A stretch of 64,000 nt of DNA, taken from the NCBI GenBank assembly GCA_024699855.1, contig JAMPIQ010000002.1:5146001-5210000 (forward strand). Reading direction: 5' to 3'. The position numbers were made by a program, and so were the translations under genes. Below, in pieces: positions 10,194 to 22,656 of this stretch; within the stretch, counting starts at the first letter, position 1; every line of letters starts with the position of its first letter. Below the pieces are notes generated by a model. It was not told where the DNA came from. It was given only the letters and a program-made list of their open reading frames with translations, and searched no databases. This DNA comes from Aphelenchoides besseyi. Lineage: Eukaryota; Nematoda; Chromadorea; Rhabditida; Aphelenchoididae.

Positions 10194-13120
10194 TTGAACG
10201 ATTTGGCGATTGAAACGGCGCGATTCGACGGCGCGCCGTTTTCTGAGGCAAAAAGACGGCGACATGGTGGTGACGATCGGACGGCTCAAGAGGTTTGCAT
10301 GAACGAGTTGAGTGCCCCCGTTGAGGAATCCCACCAGTTAGTTGAACAAGATGTTGGATTGAGATGTTGCAATTACAAAATTGCGATGAACCCGACGACC
10401 CGTTCAACTTACAAGCATCCCGTCGTGTTGAATAACCAGTTCAACGAAACTCCCGCTGTTTTCATTTTTAATTTCGGTTTCATCGGTCGGATGTCACTTC
10501 GCGAGTTGATTGCTTTGAAATTGAAAGCTCGTAAACGAATACGACAGTTTCAATCGGCTATTGAACTTGCCAATGATTCTTCGAAAGAATCGAGATCAAC
10601 TTTCGGTGTGCTCTTTGATTTCATTAAACGTGTGTCTCGAAGAGAAACATGGCAAGTTATTAACAGCAACCAGACTGTAATTTCGGTTTAAGGTCCGGTC
10701 AAATTGGTCGTGTGTTATTGGGGGCCGTTTTTCTGCACATTGTCGGTGTGATCTTTTACGCAACAACAAGTCTCAAGTATGCAACTGTACCTCGAAATAT
10801 GGGAGTTTTCGTTGGTTTAGCCGTTCAGTTGATGTTGGTTGGTGTTTTGATTTTACCGTTGCTCCGAGCAATCACACTTCTTTCCATACCTTCACTGCTT
10901 ACCGGTCGATTACGCGCCGCTTTGATGCTTTTGGTCATGAGTTGGGCTTTCCAATTATGTTGATAATGTTCATTCAAAATATTTTTTTTCAAATTTAGGT
11001 ACCCGCTTCCAATATAGTGGCTAATATTCGAAATACGGCCGAAGGAGTTGCTTGTGTTCACGAGCGGGTTCGACAATCAGCTCAAGAAACCCGCACGCTT
11101 GCAGGATCGAATCTTAAAACGGTCATTCATTCCGCGATTTGTTTTCATACAATTGGTTTACAGATTACTCAGGAGCGTTTCAATAAGTTTGCTCAGGTCG
11201 CTTATGGTCCATTTCTTGAGATGCGGGAGACATTACGAAATGTAGATGATTCTGTTAATCGGCGAGTAAAAAAGGTTATAAAATAACTGAGATAAAGTTT
11301 ACAGAATGATCGCATGGCAACGAAACATGTACAAGACAGTACGAGATCTTTTCGATTCCTGTGAAGAGTTTATGCGTTTACCTTTCAATCGCGTAAGTGA
11401 TTTAAAATGAACAATCTACTTTGAATATTTAGTGTACCACGTTAGTCGATTCGATGTACTACGATTGCACAGATGCAACTTTTGATGCATTCTGTCTTCC
11501 AATTCGTTTGCTACATTTGGTAAGCTTAGTAGAAGTTTACGTCCTAGTTTGTAGATTTGTCATTCAACTCGCGTATTGCAATTACATTGCGAATGGCCGG
11601 GAGCAATGAAAAAACAATTGGAAGAAGGTGTTGGTCCATATACTAAAGAAGCTCTTCGTCGTAGTCTTGAAATGGCCAGAGATACGGCCGCTTACAAATT
11701 TTATGGAATGGCTAAAAACAAAGTAAGTAATTAATTGGATAGCATTTCAATAGATATTTGAGCTGAATATGACAATTGATTCTGCCCGTTCTGTTGAGAT
11801 GACCGTCAACTACACTCACACGTCGGACACCGATTTCAATGTCAATGTGAACGAAATTAAACGTCGACTACACGAGGAAATTGCTGCTTTCGAATGGTTT
11901 GCCAATGCAATTGCTCGCGTCTTCGATCTGCTCATGTGGCTTGTGCTTATAAGTCCTATTATTTCGGCTATTGTTTACGTCAGTCGTTTTCATTTGGGCG
12001 AATCTGTGGACAATTACTTTTTGGATTCCAATTTCGAACAAATCGACGAACGTCGTCAAGCAAACGGTCAAATGGCGCTGTTACCGCTTTTGCCGGATGA
12101 AAGAAAAAAGGTGAATCAAACATCTCATTTTGCATAAACATCTCATTTAAGTATATTCGATCAACAAACCTTCATATTACAGCTATAGAACGAAGATGGT
12201 TGACACTTGGAATCGGCATAACGATTTTAAGTGCCATGATTCCGCTCATGTTCGGATTAGCTGATGTCTTTTGCTATCAATTGATGGACAAAACTTTCGC
12301 GTTTTTTCGCTCAAACCTTACACGCGTAGATCCACCAAATATGTACGAAATGAAGGTTCGAATAGCACACATATTGAACCCATGAATTTTCTAGATCGCC
12401 GGTCAAGGATTTATGGCTCAATTGTTAAGCAATTTACTCGACTTGTTTGCACCTTTCAGTTCGGCACGACGTGGCGATCTTTGGCGTGGATGTTTTGTTG
12501 AACCATCACCTCCGGATTATGTGCTTTTTCAGCTCATGTTTTTGATTTTCGTATTCTGTATGTTGTTGTGTTATCTGCAAGTAACTTGACAACACACGAG
12601 TTGATCTGATCGGATTGTTTGTAGACTTACGCTTTACGGACTCGGCATTTGATTGCTTTGTATTACTTTCCGCAACGTGCTCAACCACGTGCTGTTCATC
12701 TTTACAACGTGGTTTTAAATCAACGGCAAAATGTTCTTAACGACCTCATGAACAGACGAACTAAAGTATAACTACTTTCCATTCACAGTTCTTACTAATC
12801 TTTTAGATCGATGTGCAACCGGAAGTTGTCGAAGATGACGAATTTCAAAAGTGTACTCGTTGTTCTCGTGCAGATCTTACGATCAAAAACGCTTCGTAAG
12901 TCAATTGTCGTACCTTCAATCTTCATGTTTCAGAAATGCACGTGTGTGTATTCATTGTAATGTCTTCTATTGTGTTGACTGCTACACCATTCGTCGGCTT
13001 TGTATCTCGTGCGGTCAGTCGCTGCAAAAACTCGAAGAGAATCTCGACTTATACGTGGATTCAAGTTGTAGTGAAGAGGAAATAGTCGAGAAAACAGGAG
13101 CTACAACTCAGAATGTCTGA
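10194..13120 (+). CDS. DC-STAMP domain membrane protein with C-terminal RING-like finger (SPE-42/Sneaky/DCST-like)
   Basis: Multi-pass membrane protein of the DC-STAMP family. C. elegans SPE-42 and Drosophila Sneaky, of the same family, act in sperm at fertilisation. Hydrophobic segments occur near 10715-10960 and 11920-11990, and after about 12195 (GIGITILSAMIPLMFGLADVF, split by a gap here only for reading) and 12530. An extracellular stretch with Cys pairs (DSMYYDCTDATFDAFC) lies near 11455-11505. The C-terminus has a Cys-rich finger: CTRC, then RVCIHC, FYCVDCY and LCISC, typical of the SPE-42/Sneaky subgroup. Two introns use GC donors: 10652-10692 (GCAAGT) and 11262-11304 (GCGAGT). Both are needed to keep frame. 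The start is uncertain, since 10194, 10300, 10387 and 10490 are all in-frame ATGs. Family assignment rests on topology and the Cys finger and is good; fertilisation function is inferred. Confidence 0.8.
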
Positions 13121-13540
13121 AACGACAATAAATCTTCTCATTTCCCCACGAATTTAAAAGTTTAAACCGCTTTTCATATCCAACAGGTTTTCTCTCCACT
13201 CGATTTGAAAGCACGGAACGCTATTGTCCCAATTTAAATCCTCGATTTCGCTCGTCTTTGTTATTGAGCTTTTACACAATTCGACAACATCAACAGATCG
13301 CGGGATTAACAAGCGATTTGCAATGTGCGCAATTCGAATCTGCCAAACCGTCCGGAACCAATAGTCCACGTAACTGACCGGTTTGTTGTGGTCACTCTCC
13401 GCCTTTCGAAACCGGAATCTATACCCGCCTCATAATCGTGCCATCTTACTCCCATCGAAAACTTTACATTGCGCCATTCTGTCCATTCGTTCTCATCGTG
13501 GACGGTTCGCTTTCAAACTTCCAGTCTTCCAACAAACAGA
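13121..13540. other. Intergenic
   Basis: No supported gene. It holds the 3' flank of the DC-STAMP gene and the upstream region of the DB-module gene on the same strand. Confidence 0.5.
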
Positions 13541-14534
13541 ATGGTAGTCTTTCATTTAACAATCTTCTACATTTTGTTACAAAATGTGAATGCGGTGAGT
13601 GAAGTCGACTATCACACGACCATTCTTCTGTCTTTCAGTGTTTTCCTTCTGGAATATGTGGAGCTAATCCCATGTGTGGACAAGGAATTTTGCCGCCTCC
13701 ACCACCGCCAACTATCGCTTTTCAACCGCCATGCCAAAGAATGGGCTGTGGATTGCCTGGTACGGCATGCGGACCGTTTGGATGTTACAGAGTCCGGGCA
13801 GCTCACGCAGCTCATGCATCAACGATTTACAAGCCTGTTAATTACACAAGTCGTGGACGAAAGTAAGAGTAAAGAAATGATTGAGTTTCCCTTTTTTTTA
13901 GCACCAATCCTGTGGATTTGAACGGCTGGGAAGATTTGGAAGCAGCATCACCATCAATTGCCGAACTTCGTCGATCGCCTCAACCTCAAGTTGTAAGTTT
14001 GCAGGTATGAGTGAAATTGAACACCACTTGAGGATCCCAATCGTGCCTTCTTGAATTGCTGCATGGACCGCAAGTTACCGGACGGATGTCTTCAAAAGTG
14101 TAATTATGCAAACTATCGAAAAGAGATGGTATTTTCGACAATCTTTGAAATCCCACTTTTTATTTTCAGATTATTGGCATGTATTTAAAACAAGATTCGT
14201 GTCCGTTGGAAGCCGTCCGAGAGATCCAGGTGGTCAAAATAACAAGCAAAGTGATTACGTTGTTTCAGTTTTGTGCTGCGCAAGGTCAAGACCATCGTGC
14301 CTGCTGCCATCGACAAGGAGTCGCGAACACATTGGCCGGACCGAAGTGTTTGGTTTTCTGCGATCAACGGCCAAATCAAGTCACTCAATTGGGTAATTGA
14401 TTACATCAAATAGTACACACAACTTTTTGATTCGACATTTAGATCTGACTTATTTGCCTTGTTTTGAACGTTTCAACGAAATGAAAACATGTTTCTGGAA
14501 CAGTTTCAACCTCTACAAATCCCGACGTCCTTGA
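13541..14534 (+). CDS. Secreted DB-module protein (nematode-type)
   Basis: Spliced exons give a signal peptide (MVVFHLTIFYILLQNVNA) followed by a Cys/Gly/Pro segment (CFPSGICGANPMCGQG, then a PPPPPP run). A linker then leads to a C-terminal DB module. The DB module is visible as RAFLNCCMDRKLPDGCLQKC, then FCAAQGQDHRACCHRQGV, GPKCLVFCDQRP and LPCFERFNEMKTCFWN. These supply the expected twelve or so cysteines, including two CC pairs. The module is characteristic of nematode extracellular proteins and its biochemical role is not established. Six introns, all GT-AG, keep frame; one ends GTTGTTTCAG just before FCAAQG. The start codon is chosen because it gives the signal peptide. Stop is TGA at 14534. 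Confidence 0.88.
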
Positions 14535-15014
14535 GCTCTTATTCACGAGTTTCCTTCTAATTTAAGTCTTTTTTTGTGTATTCAAGACACCTCGTTCTAA
14601 TCAATTACCGTCATTTCACTTTGTACTCCAGCAATTTGCTCATAAAGTAGAATAGCAACCAACTTGAAGTCTTCTAAGTTCTAAAATCGAAACATACAGG
14701 CACACGAGTTTAATTTCGAGTGTAAACAGTTCAGCAGACGCGTAAAAAGAAATTTTATCAGTCGCTTAGCAATCGCAAAAAACCCACTACTTCTCGTACT
14801 TTGATTTCATTTGTGTACTCAAACTGATCGGACGTAAACAAAGAAGTTGTAGTTCTGAAGAAACACTCGATTTTCAAAGAGTCTTGGCTCTAACCATCGT
14901 ATTAGATCACTTGGTAGTCTAGAAATGGAGAATTCTGCTGGCTGATCAAAAAACTGAACAAAACAGTTTGTGGTTTCCCAATCAATCGAAATCATTTTGC
15001 GTTGAATTTCGAGG
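14535..15014. other. Intergenic
   Basis: No supported gene between the DB-module gene and the DGAT2-like gene; both lie on the plus strand. Confidence 0.5.
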
Positions 15015-16745
15015 ATGACTGGTGGTGTGAAAACGAGCTCTGTGAATGCTGCCAGTCGTTGGTTTAAACCGTCGGCCGATTACGATGATCCACAAGCGTA
15101 CACTCGTTTCGTCAACGTTCCTGCTACTCGAGGTTCAACTACAAATGCCAATAACAACAAAGCGACTCCCGATTCATCGAAAACCGCAATCACTCCGACG
15201 GAATCGGAAATAAAACGCGGTCGTTTTCATCGTTTTCTCGAGTCTGTTGCTGTTGGCATTTACGTTTTTGGTGTGTGATGTTACGATTAAGTTACATGAA
15301 CGTCGTATTTAGGGTTTGCGTTTGCTCCGTTTGTTTTAACCGCCGCAGCACTCACGGTTCTTTTCTTTCCACCTTTGTGGTCAGTTGAGCTACAGAATCA
15401 CAACAAAATATTCTAGGATCTTTGCGTTTCCGTACATGATTTGGTGCGTTTACGATTGGAAGACACCGAAACGCGGCTCACGAGCTTGGAAGACGTTTCG
15501 TGAGGTTCGCTAGGAACGGGAATCAAATTGATGCACATTCATATTGCAGTTGTCATTGTGGCGTTACATGGCTTCTTACTTCCCGATGAAAATCATTAAG
15601 ACTGCTTCTTTGCCTCCCGACCGCAATTATATTGGCGAGTTGTGAGTACGATAAAACTAAAAGAATCCAATTTCAGTGGGCGCACATCCACACGGTATTC
15701 TTTCTTTCTCGACTTTCTTGACCTTTTGTACCGAAGCGTGTGGTTTTAACGTTCTGTTTCCGGGCTTAGAACGTCGATTTGCAGTTACGCTTTCAGTTCA
15801 GGTAAACAAAATTTTGTGTACAGAAGTTTGCACACAAACAGAATACACGCGCTGTTTTGTAAATGACCAGAAACTAATCTCATTCTGCCGTTTCAGTACT
15901 GGTTTCCAATTCGTCGTGAATTGCTTTTATTTACCAGTAAGTTAGAAGTTTTCTGTCCACAAAATGATATGGTTAGACACGATTTCGAGCGAAGTATCGG
16001 CGATTGAACACGTTCTACAAATGAGCGATAAAGGAACCGTGGTCGCATTGGTTCCCGGAGGTGCTGGTAAGTGTATTGATCGTCTTTAAGTCACTATGTT
16101 GATTGCAGCTGAAGCATTGGACTCGTCGCCCGACTGCTATCGACTTACGCTCAAGAATCGCAAAGGTTTCATAAAAGTGGCATTGCAAAATGGAGCAGCA
16201 CTTGTGCCGTCGTATTGTATGCTGCATATCACCATCGTTAACATTAAAAGAGTTTTCAGCGTTTGGTGAAACTTCGGCTTTTAAGCAAATTCCGAATCCG
16301 GAAGGTTCTCGTTTGCGTGAATTTCAGGTAACAAGCATTGACATAACTTCAATTCAAATATCTGGGTTCAGAACGTTTTCAAACGTTTCACAGGGGTTAC
16401 CACACCGTTCTTCTATGGCTGTGGTTTTCTCAGCAATCGTTTTGGCTTCTTGCCATTTCGCACTCCAATCAATCTTGTCGGTAAGTTTTACCGTTTCTCT
16501 AATGTCGATTCGTGAGCTTCTTCAGTCGGACGTCCAATTGAAGTGCAAAAAAAGGCGGAGCCAACGTTCGCTGAGATCAAGTAAGTAGTCAGAGGTTTAG
16601 AGTTGTGGAGAGAAGTTTTCGGTATTAAACGGCTCTCAATTTTAGCGATCTTCACGATAAATATTGTCGCGAATTGAATTTGTTGTTCGAGGAACACAAG
16701 CAAAAATACGGAGTTCCACCGGAGGCGAAGTTGGAGTTCGTTTGA
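15015..16745 (+). CDS. DGAT2/MOGAT-family acyltransferase
   Basis: Enzyme of the DGAT2 family, which transfers fatty acyl groups from acyl-CoA to di- or monoacylglycerol at the ER membrane in triacylglycerol synthesis. The N-terminal about 70 residues are polar. A hydrophobic hairpin follows (FAFAPFVLTAAALTVLFFPP). The family active-site motif is clear: NYIVGAHPHGILSFSTF, with the HPHG core. Further family motifs are VPGGAAEAL, RKGFIKVALQNGAALVPSYSFGE and GRPIEV. The exon join creating IVGAHPHG needs a GC-AG intron at 15635-15676 (donor GCGAGT); no GT donor gives the right phase. Stop is TGA at 16745. Whether it is DGAT2 or MOGAT cannot be told from motifs alone. Confidence 0.92.
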
Positions 16746-17229
16746 TTGGAATACAAGTTTCTGTGGATTGTCGGAGTTGAAATAAATCCCGGGTATAATC
16801 TCTCGTGTTGTTTTTGTTCACGTGAATAAACAGCCATGTAATACACAGTGTCAATATTGTTGCAAAAAAACAACCATTTTGTTTGGTGGTTGAAGGAAAA
16901 TTGTGTCCTTTGATCTTGTCGTTCTTAAATGAAAAGATCGCATGTCGTTCGATTGAGCCACTTATGATGGCGAGATAACAAACCGTTCGCGTCTCTTTGT
17001 CATTAAATGACCGTGCGCTTTTCAGTTCGTTAGAAACAATTGTGGAATCGATTTCTTGCTGATGACGAGTTTCGACTGTTTCCCGACGTATAGGCCGACG
17101 TTGCTGTGGTATTCGGAGCACTCGGTGGTGTTAAGAGAAATCGATAGTTTTAATTGTGCGATCGTGTTCGTTTCGCAAAACTTCATCGAGCGAGTGTTGT
17201 AATCCTGAAGACAATTTCAGGACTTCGAG
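16746..17229. other. Intergenic
   Basis: No supported gene. Minus-strand ORFs across 16642-17121 have no recognisable product and no signal peptide. Confidence 0.5.
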
Positions 17230-18876
17230 ATGGTGTCCAATGGATGTCATGAAATGAATGGTGTCGGTGATATGCGTGTTGGCATCAAGGCCATTGAGCT
17301 CTATTTTCCGAAGTGCTACGTGGAGCAAACGGAACTCGAAAAGGTCGGTTTTCGTATTCGTGGGTTTCACGTCGTTTTTGTTCAGTTCAATGGAGCTGCT
17401 TCTGGAAAATACACAAATGGCATGGGACTGCAGCAGATGGGTTTCTGCGACGACTACGAAGACGTCTGTTCGTTGGCGTTGAACGTGACATTCAATTTGC
17501 TCAAAAAATACGCGGTGAGTCACGGGATAAGTTTCTCAACTCGTAGTTACAAAAGAATTTCCGTCGAACGAAACATTTGTTTATGTTGAGGTTTAGATTG
17601 ATCCCCAGACTATTGGTTTTTTGGAAGTCGGCACGGAGACGTTGATTGACAAAAGCAAAAGCGTCAAAACGTCGTTGATGCGAAGTGAACTGTTCAACGG
17701 AAATGCGGATATCGAGGGTGTCGATGTGAAAAACGCGTGTTATGGCGGAACCCAAGCTCTTTTTCACGCCATTGATTGGATTGCTTCGAACTACGTTTAT
17801 CGAAGTCTGTTTCGAACAAGTCGATACGAGTCGTCAAATTGAATTTAGAAAAATTGGCGATCGTTGTGATGACCGATATCGCGAACTACGAATCTGGAGC
17901 GGCTCGTTGTACCGGTGGAGCTGGAGCCGTTGCAATGCTCATTGGTCCAAATGCCCCATTGGTTTTTGATCGCGGCACACGGGCAACGTACATGTCCGAC
18001 AAATACGATTTCTACAAACCGGTTTATGGAATGAGTACCGAGTATCCGAAGGTTATTTCAAAGCTCACAATCGATTGCTATATGACTGCTTTGGACGAAT
18101 GCTACCGCTTATTCCAACAGAAATCTTCAGAACAAACCGCTGAAGGTAACTATCGAATTAGATCATTTGTTCGTAACGTTGTTTAGAAGTTTCGATCTCA
18201 AAGTTTCACGCTGTTCTTTGTCATTGTCCGTTTTATAAGCTGGTTCAAAAGTCATATGGTCGACTATATCAATTGGACTGTCAAAGCGGACAAATCTCAG
18301 GGGCCGAATCGAAGGAAGTACTCGAACTGAAGAAAACGGACGATGATTTTTGGAAGCGACTTTTGATTTTGTGTAAAAATCAAATGGACAAACAAGTGGC
18401 ACCGTTTTTCAATTTCAATCGTCGTATCGGCAACATGTACACCGCTTCACTCTACGCGTCATTGGTCTCCGTGATTTCAAAGTGGGTTATTTCATTGATA
18501 TTCGATCTGAACTAAAAGTTATAGTGTGACTCTCGAAAACGTTCACGATAAACGTCTGCTTTTGTTTTCATATGGCAGTGGAGTTGCTTCTTCAATGTTC
18601 TCAATACATTTCGATGTTCAAGGAGGCCGAGAAGATCAACTGTTGAAAATGCGCAAAATCGCTTTGGAGGCACGAGATCGATTGGATGAGCGAGTTGTAG
18701 TCACTCCTGAGGAATACACGGAAGCTATTCAACGACGCGAAGTACAACTTCATGATGGCAAGTACAAACCTGTGAATCGAGAAGTTCAACTGTTTCCTCA
18801 TTCGTGGTATCTGAAAGAAATTACCGACGAGTTACAACGTGTCTATGAACAACATTCGTCCAAACCAGCTGTTTAA
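17230..18876 (+). CDS. HMGCS1: Hydroxymethylglutaryl-CoA synthase
   Basis: Condenses acetyl-CoA with acetoacetyl-CoA to HMG-CoA, the first committed step of the mevalonate pathway. The N-terminal strand [20 protein letters not shown] matches the family. The catalytic cysteine lies in [17 protein letters not shown] (about 17731-17780). The [18 protein letters not shown] core and YDFYKP follow. The catalytic-His region is [20 protein letters not shown] (about 18203-18262), and the C-terminal [13 protein letters not shown] motif is intact. Five short introns separate the exons; a tempting intron at about 18257-18300 is not needed because the frame reads through. There is no mitochondrial presequence, so it is the cytosolic type. 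Nematodes generally cannot make sterols, so the pathway would supply ubiquinone, dolichol and prenyl groups. Confidence 0.96.
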
Positions 18877-20177
18877 GCACTGGAGCCGAATTAGTTAATT
18901 TGCTCTTTAGGATTGTTTATTTTAAACGAATTGTTAAATCTTTTCAATCACATGGAGAGCTTTATGGTGCGTGAAACTGGTGGTCTTTTTTACTTTCGAT
19001 TTGATCGAAGTTTGTTGTACGAGTTTTCAAATTGATTCGTGGCCCATTGGCGGCCGTCGTTGTTATACTTCTGCATTTCGTTCTAAGATTGTTTACAAGC
19101 CTTGAAATAATAAATACTTAGTTTCTCGTACTGTAACTGAGAAGTAAATAGACGAATCTAGTTTTTGAGAGATCAAATGACCAAACTCAATAGCCAGTAA
19201 TCGTCGTGTATCACTGGATCTGTTCAATATGCAATGGCATTAGTGGAAAGTCTGTTGAGCAGCCGCAGCAACGTCCGGCGAAAAACGTCTGTTGATCGTT
19301 AAACGCGCATCGCCGTCGAACTCATCAGTCGAAGCAATTTATCTCGTAAAATGGACGAAGCAGAATCTCGTTCTGCAAAGCGTATAGTCAAATTTGTGTG
19401 GTAAGTTTCTTATTGGTTATATTAATGCTGTTGGCAGAGTTGGGGACTGCAGTCAATTAGATAGATGACAAGTTTTCGATTTGACAAAGTTAATTTGTTT
19501 GTTGGCCGGACATTGAGCGCGGACATCAAACGGCGAAAGTTGCGCGCCGTCGATTTGACTAATAGAAAACGAGGGACTGGGATTCGTCTGACAGGTCATT
19601 TGGAAGGATTCGCGCTTCATCCTGTAAATTATTTAAATCGAATGTCTTAATGCTCGAGCGTTGCTTTGCGCCATAAATTTCGGTGAGGATTATCCAAAGT
19701 TCCGAGCATACGATGTGTTTATTAAAGAGCTGAGCACAGTGAAAAAGCGAAGTTTTGGAATCTCGTTTCAATGCAAACGCTTGATGTTTTTGACCGCAGA
19801 ACTTCACTTCCTTGGCAATTAACCTTTGAATTGTTTGGCAGCTACTGAAATTAACCAAAAAACAACTGCTCATGTTCTATGGTCTTTCGATCCTCCACTA
19901 AAAATGTCACAATTCCCGTGTTGTTAGCCAGAGGTCGTTTATCTAAGAAAGCCGCGGGCATGTTGTCTGTTCGCATTCGGTCTGATTGATCAACTTCTTC
20001 TGCAACTGATTCTTGGAATGAAATTAAATCGGTAGATCAGGAAATGACTGGTCCCCGTAAAACAAGTTTTTTGAGCTTAATGTCCTTCCAACACATTTCC
20101 AGTTTATTGACCAGTTGAAATGTTCGTTTATTGAAAGATTTCGTGTTTTCAGCTGCAGAGAACAAAACTTCGACCAA
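18877..20177. other. Intergenic or long first intron of gamma-glutamyltransferase
   Basis: No independent gene is supported. A short open exon, 19351-19400 (starting MDEAESRSAKRIVKF), ends in a perfect donor G|GTAAGT. It would join in frame to the TTTTCAG acceptor at 20152, giving the gamma-glutamyltransferase a longer cytoplasmic tail through a 752-base intron, far longer than usual here. The alternative is that 20152 is a trans-splice acceptor and 19351 is chance. Confidence 0.4.
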
Positions 20178-22656
20178 ATGAGCGCCGAGCTCAATTTGAA
20201 CGGAATGAACGTTGATGCTGAAGCCAACGGTAATCGGACTGCCGTTTATACACGACAAACACCTCATGAAGTAAAACAGATGAGAAAAAAGTGAGTTGCA
20301 CGTGAACGAATTGAGTTGAATGGTAATTTCAGAGGTTTGCCGTGGATCCTAGCGGCTCTCGCTCTATTGCTCGTTGTTTTGGTTGTTTTGCTTCTTTTCG
20401 TTGCTGCCAACGGATTCGGTCAAAATACCGTAAGCTTGATTTTGAGATCTAAAACTAGTTTTAAATCTTCAGAAACCGATTTCAAGCGCTCAATCCGTTG
20501 AAGATTTGGTTGCCGCAAATTGGCCATCGCAAAGTCCACGAAGTTTGTTGGCTAACTTTAAACGGATTGCTGTGGTGAGTGATAATGGACTGTGTTCGGA
20601 AATCGGACGGTAAGCACCTCATAAATTAAAGTGCGATTAACAATTTTCCAGTGCAATTCTGTTTCGTGGTGGAAATGCGGCTGATGCTGCAATTGCAACA
20701 GCGGCTTGTATTGGTGGACTCCACACTCACTCATCCGGTTTGGGAGGCGGTTTCTTGGCTACGTATTATGCCAAAAGTCGTGGAAAATGTATGACCGTAG
20801 ACGCGCGCGAAACGGCTCCGGCTAAAACCAATTTTAACACTTTTGTCGACAATCCCAAAGATGTTTTCGTGGGTTATAAAGCAATTGGAGTGCCCGGAGA
20901 AGTTTACGGTTATTGGTCGCTCTTCAAGTTGTATGGCTCGGGTCGCGTCGCTTGGCAAGATCTCATCTACCCAACAATTCGACTTCTGAACGAAGGTTAT
21001 TGAACAAACTGGTACAAACGTATACTTCGTTTATTTGAGGATATCCGGCGACAAAATTGATGCAAGTGAATTTGGAGCTGAGGGAAAAGGAAATCATGGA
21101 AGAGCCCACAATGCGGTTAGTTGAAGGAAACAAAGTGCAAACATTTGAATTTTAGAAGCTTCTTTGTGAACAGTCGAACTGGACAATTGTTCAAAGAGGG
21201 AGAAATCATTCGCAATCCGATTTTAGCGGAAACCTACCGCAAAATTGCTGTTAGTCCTGATCCTGTTCGTCTCTTCTACAACGGTGAAATAGCTCAAACC
21301 ATCGAATATGAAGTCAGCACACAAAATGGTTAATTGAAATTTTAATTAAAATTAACTTGTCGTTTGTTTTCAGATGGCTACTTAACGAAAGGCGATTTGG
21401 AAACTTACCGTACGGTTGTTGATCAACAACCGCTTGAAAACTCGCATTTCGACGATGAGCTCGTCATGTGTGGTCCGAAACCGTCTTCGAGTTTCGCAGT
21501 CACTCAGTTGATTCATTCGGTTATTTCACGTAATTTAACAACGAATCAAAGAAACCGAACAATTTTTAGATTTCTATCCGCCGGGCACTAACTCATCGAT
21601 TGTTTTCAACGATCCACAGTTTTACCACCGATTTATTGAAGCTCAGAAGTTCGCATACGCACATCGACATGAACTCGGTAACTAGACCTGCTAACCGAAC
21701 GATTAGTTTTGTAGCTGATCCAAAATTTGTGAAAGAAGCCGAGTCGATGGCTGTCAATATGACAACCAAAGAATTCACGGAAGCCATTGTTAACCGAATT
21801 GCTGATCGAACATTGGATAGCAAAGTTTATGGAGCGACGACTGGACAGGTGAATGAATAGTTTTGATAACTGTGAAATTGTGTTCAGGTTGATGACCAAG
21901 GAACATCATCGATTTCAATTATCGATGCCGATGGAAACAGTATTGCGTTGACCAGTTCGGTTAACAACGTGTATGTTCAACGAAAAGTACTCGGAACAAT
22001 TTTAAGGAATTTCAGGTTTGGAGCGCTACGACGTTCTGAGCGTTTGGGAATCATTTGGAATGATGTTATGGACGACTTTAGTTTGCCGGGCGTTAAAAAC
22101 TATTTCGGATTTGAACCGAGCCCCAAGAATTACATTGAACCAGGAAAAAGACCAATGTGAGCGGTTAATTTAGTACTTCATAATCAAATTTTAAGGTCGA
22201 GCATGTCGCCAATGATTATCTACAATAAGATCACCAAAGAAGTGCAGAAACCAATCAAAGACGTTAAAATCTATTGGAATTTTAGGTAAAAGCAACACTC
22301 GGAGCTGCGGGTGGTTCGAAAATTTGTTCTGCTTTGGCTCAAGTTCTTTTGCACACTCTCAACTGCAATCGAACACTCAAAGAAGCCGTTGACTTTCCCA
22401 GAATCCACAATCAGTTTACTCCTGCTGAAACAACATACGAAGCGGGATTCCCTGAGGTTTGTCTGTCGACTTCAGCATAATTGAAACCCTTTGATTTCAG
22501 TTGTTATTAGGCGAATTGAAAGAACGAGGTCACAACGTGACGAAGATGCAGCCGCCATTTGCAACCGTTCAAGCAATCGTCCGCAACACTGATGGATCTC
22601 TTTCTGCAACCACCGACTTCCGACGTCCCGTCCTTATGTATCCAACAGGAGCATAA
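20178..22656 (+). CDS. GGT1: Gamma-glutamyltransferase
   Basis: Type II membrane ectoenzyme that cleaves gamma-glutamyl bonds of glutathione. A short cytoplasmic tail precedes one membrane anchor (LPWILAALALLLVVLVVLLL). The large-subunit region contains FRGGNAADAAIATAACIGG and HSSGLGGGFLATYY. The autoprocessing nucleophile Thr is in VDDQGTSSISIIDADGN (about 21893-21945), followed by TSSVNN and IWNDVMDDFSLPG. The C-terminal part holds GAAGGSKICSALAQVL. Some ten introns of 40-60 bases split it, all resolvable with GT donors. All key residues of an active enzyme seem present. The start at 20178 is conservative, because an in-frame upstream exon at 19351-19400 may extend it by 25 residues. Confidence 0.95.

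Noticed and set aside
18257..18301. Possible intron in HMG-CoA synthase
   Set aside because: The GTCGAC...CTCAG stretch looks intron-like, but the frame reads through it with family-like residues.
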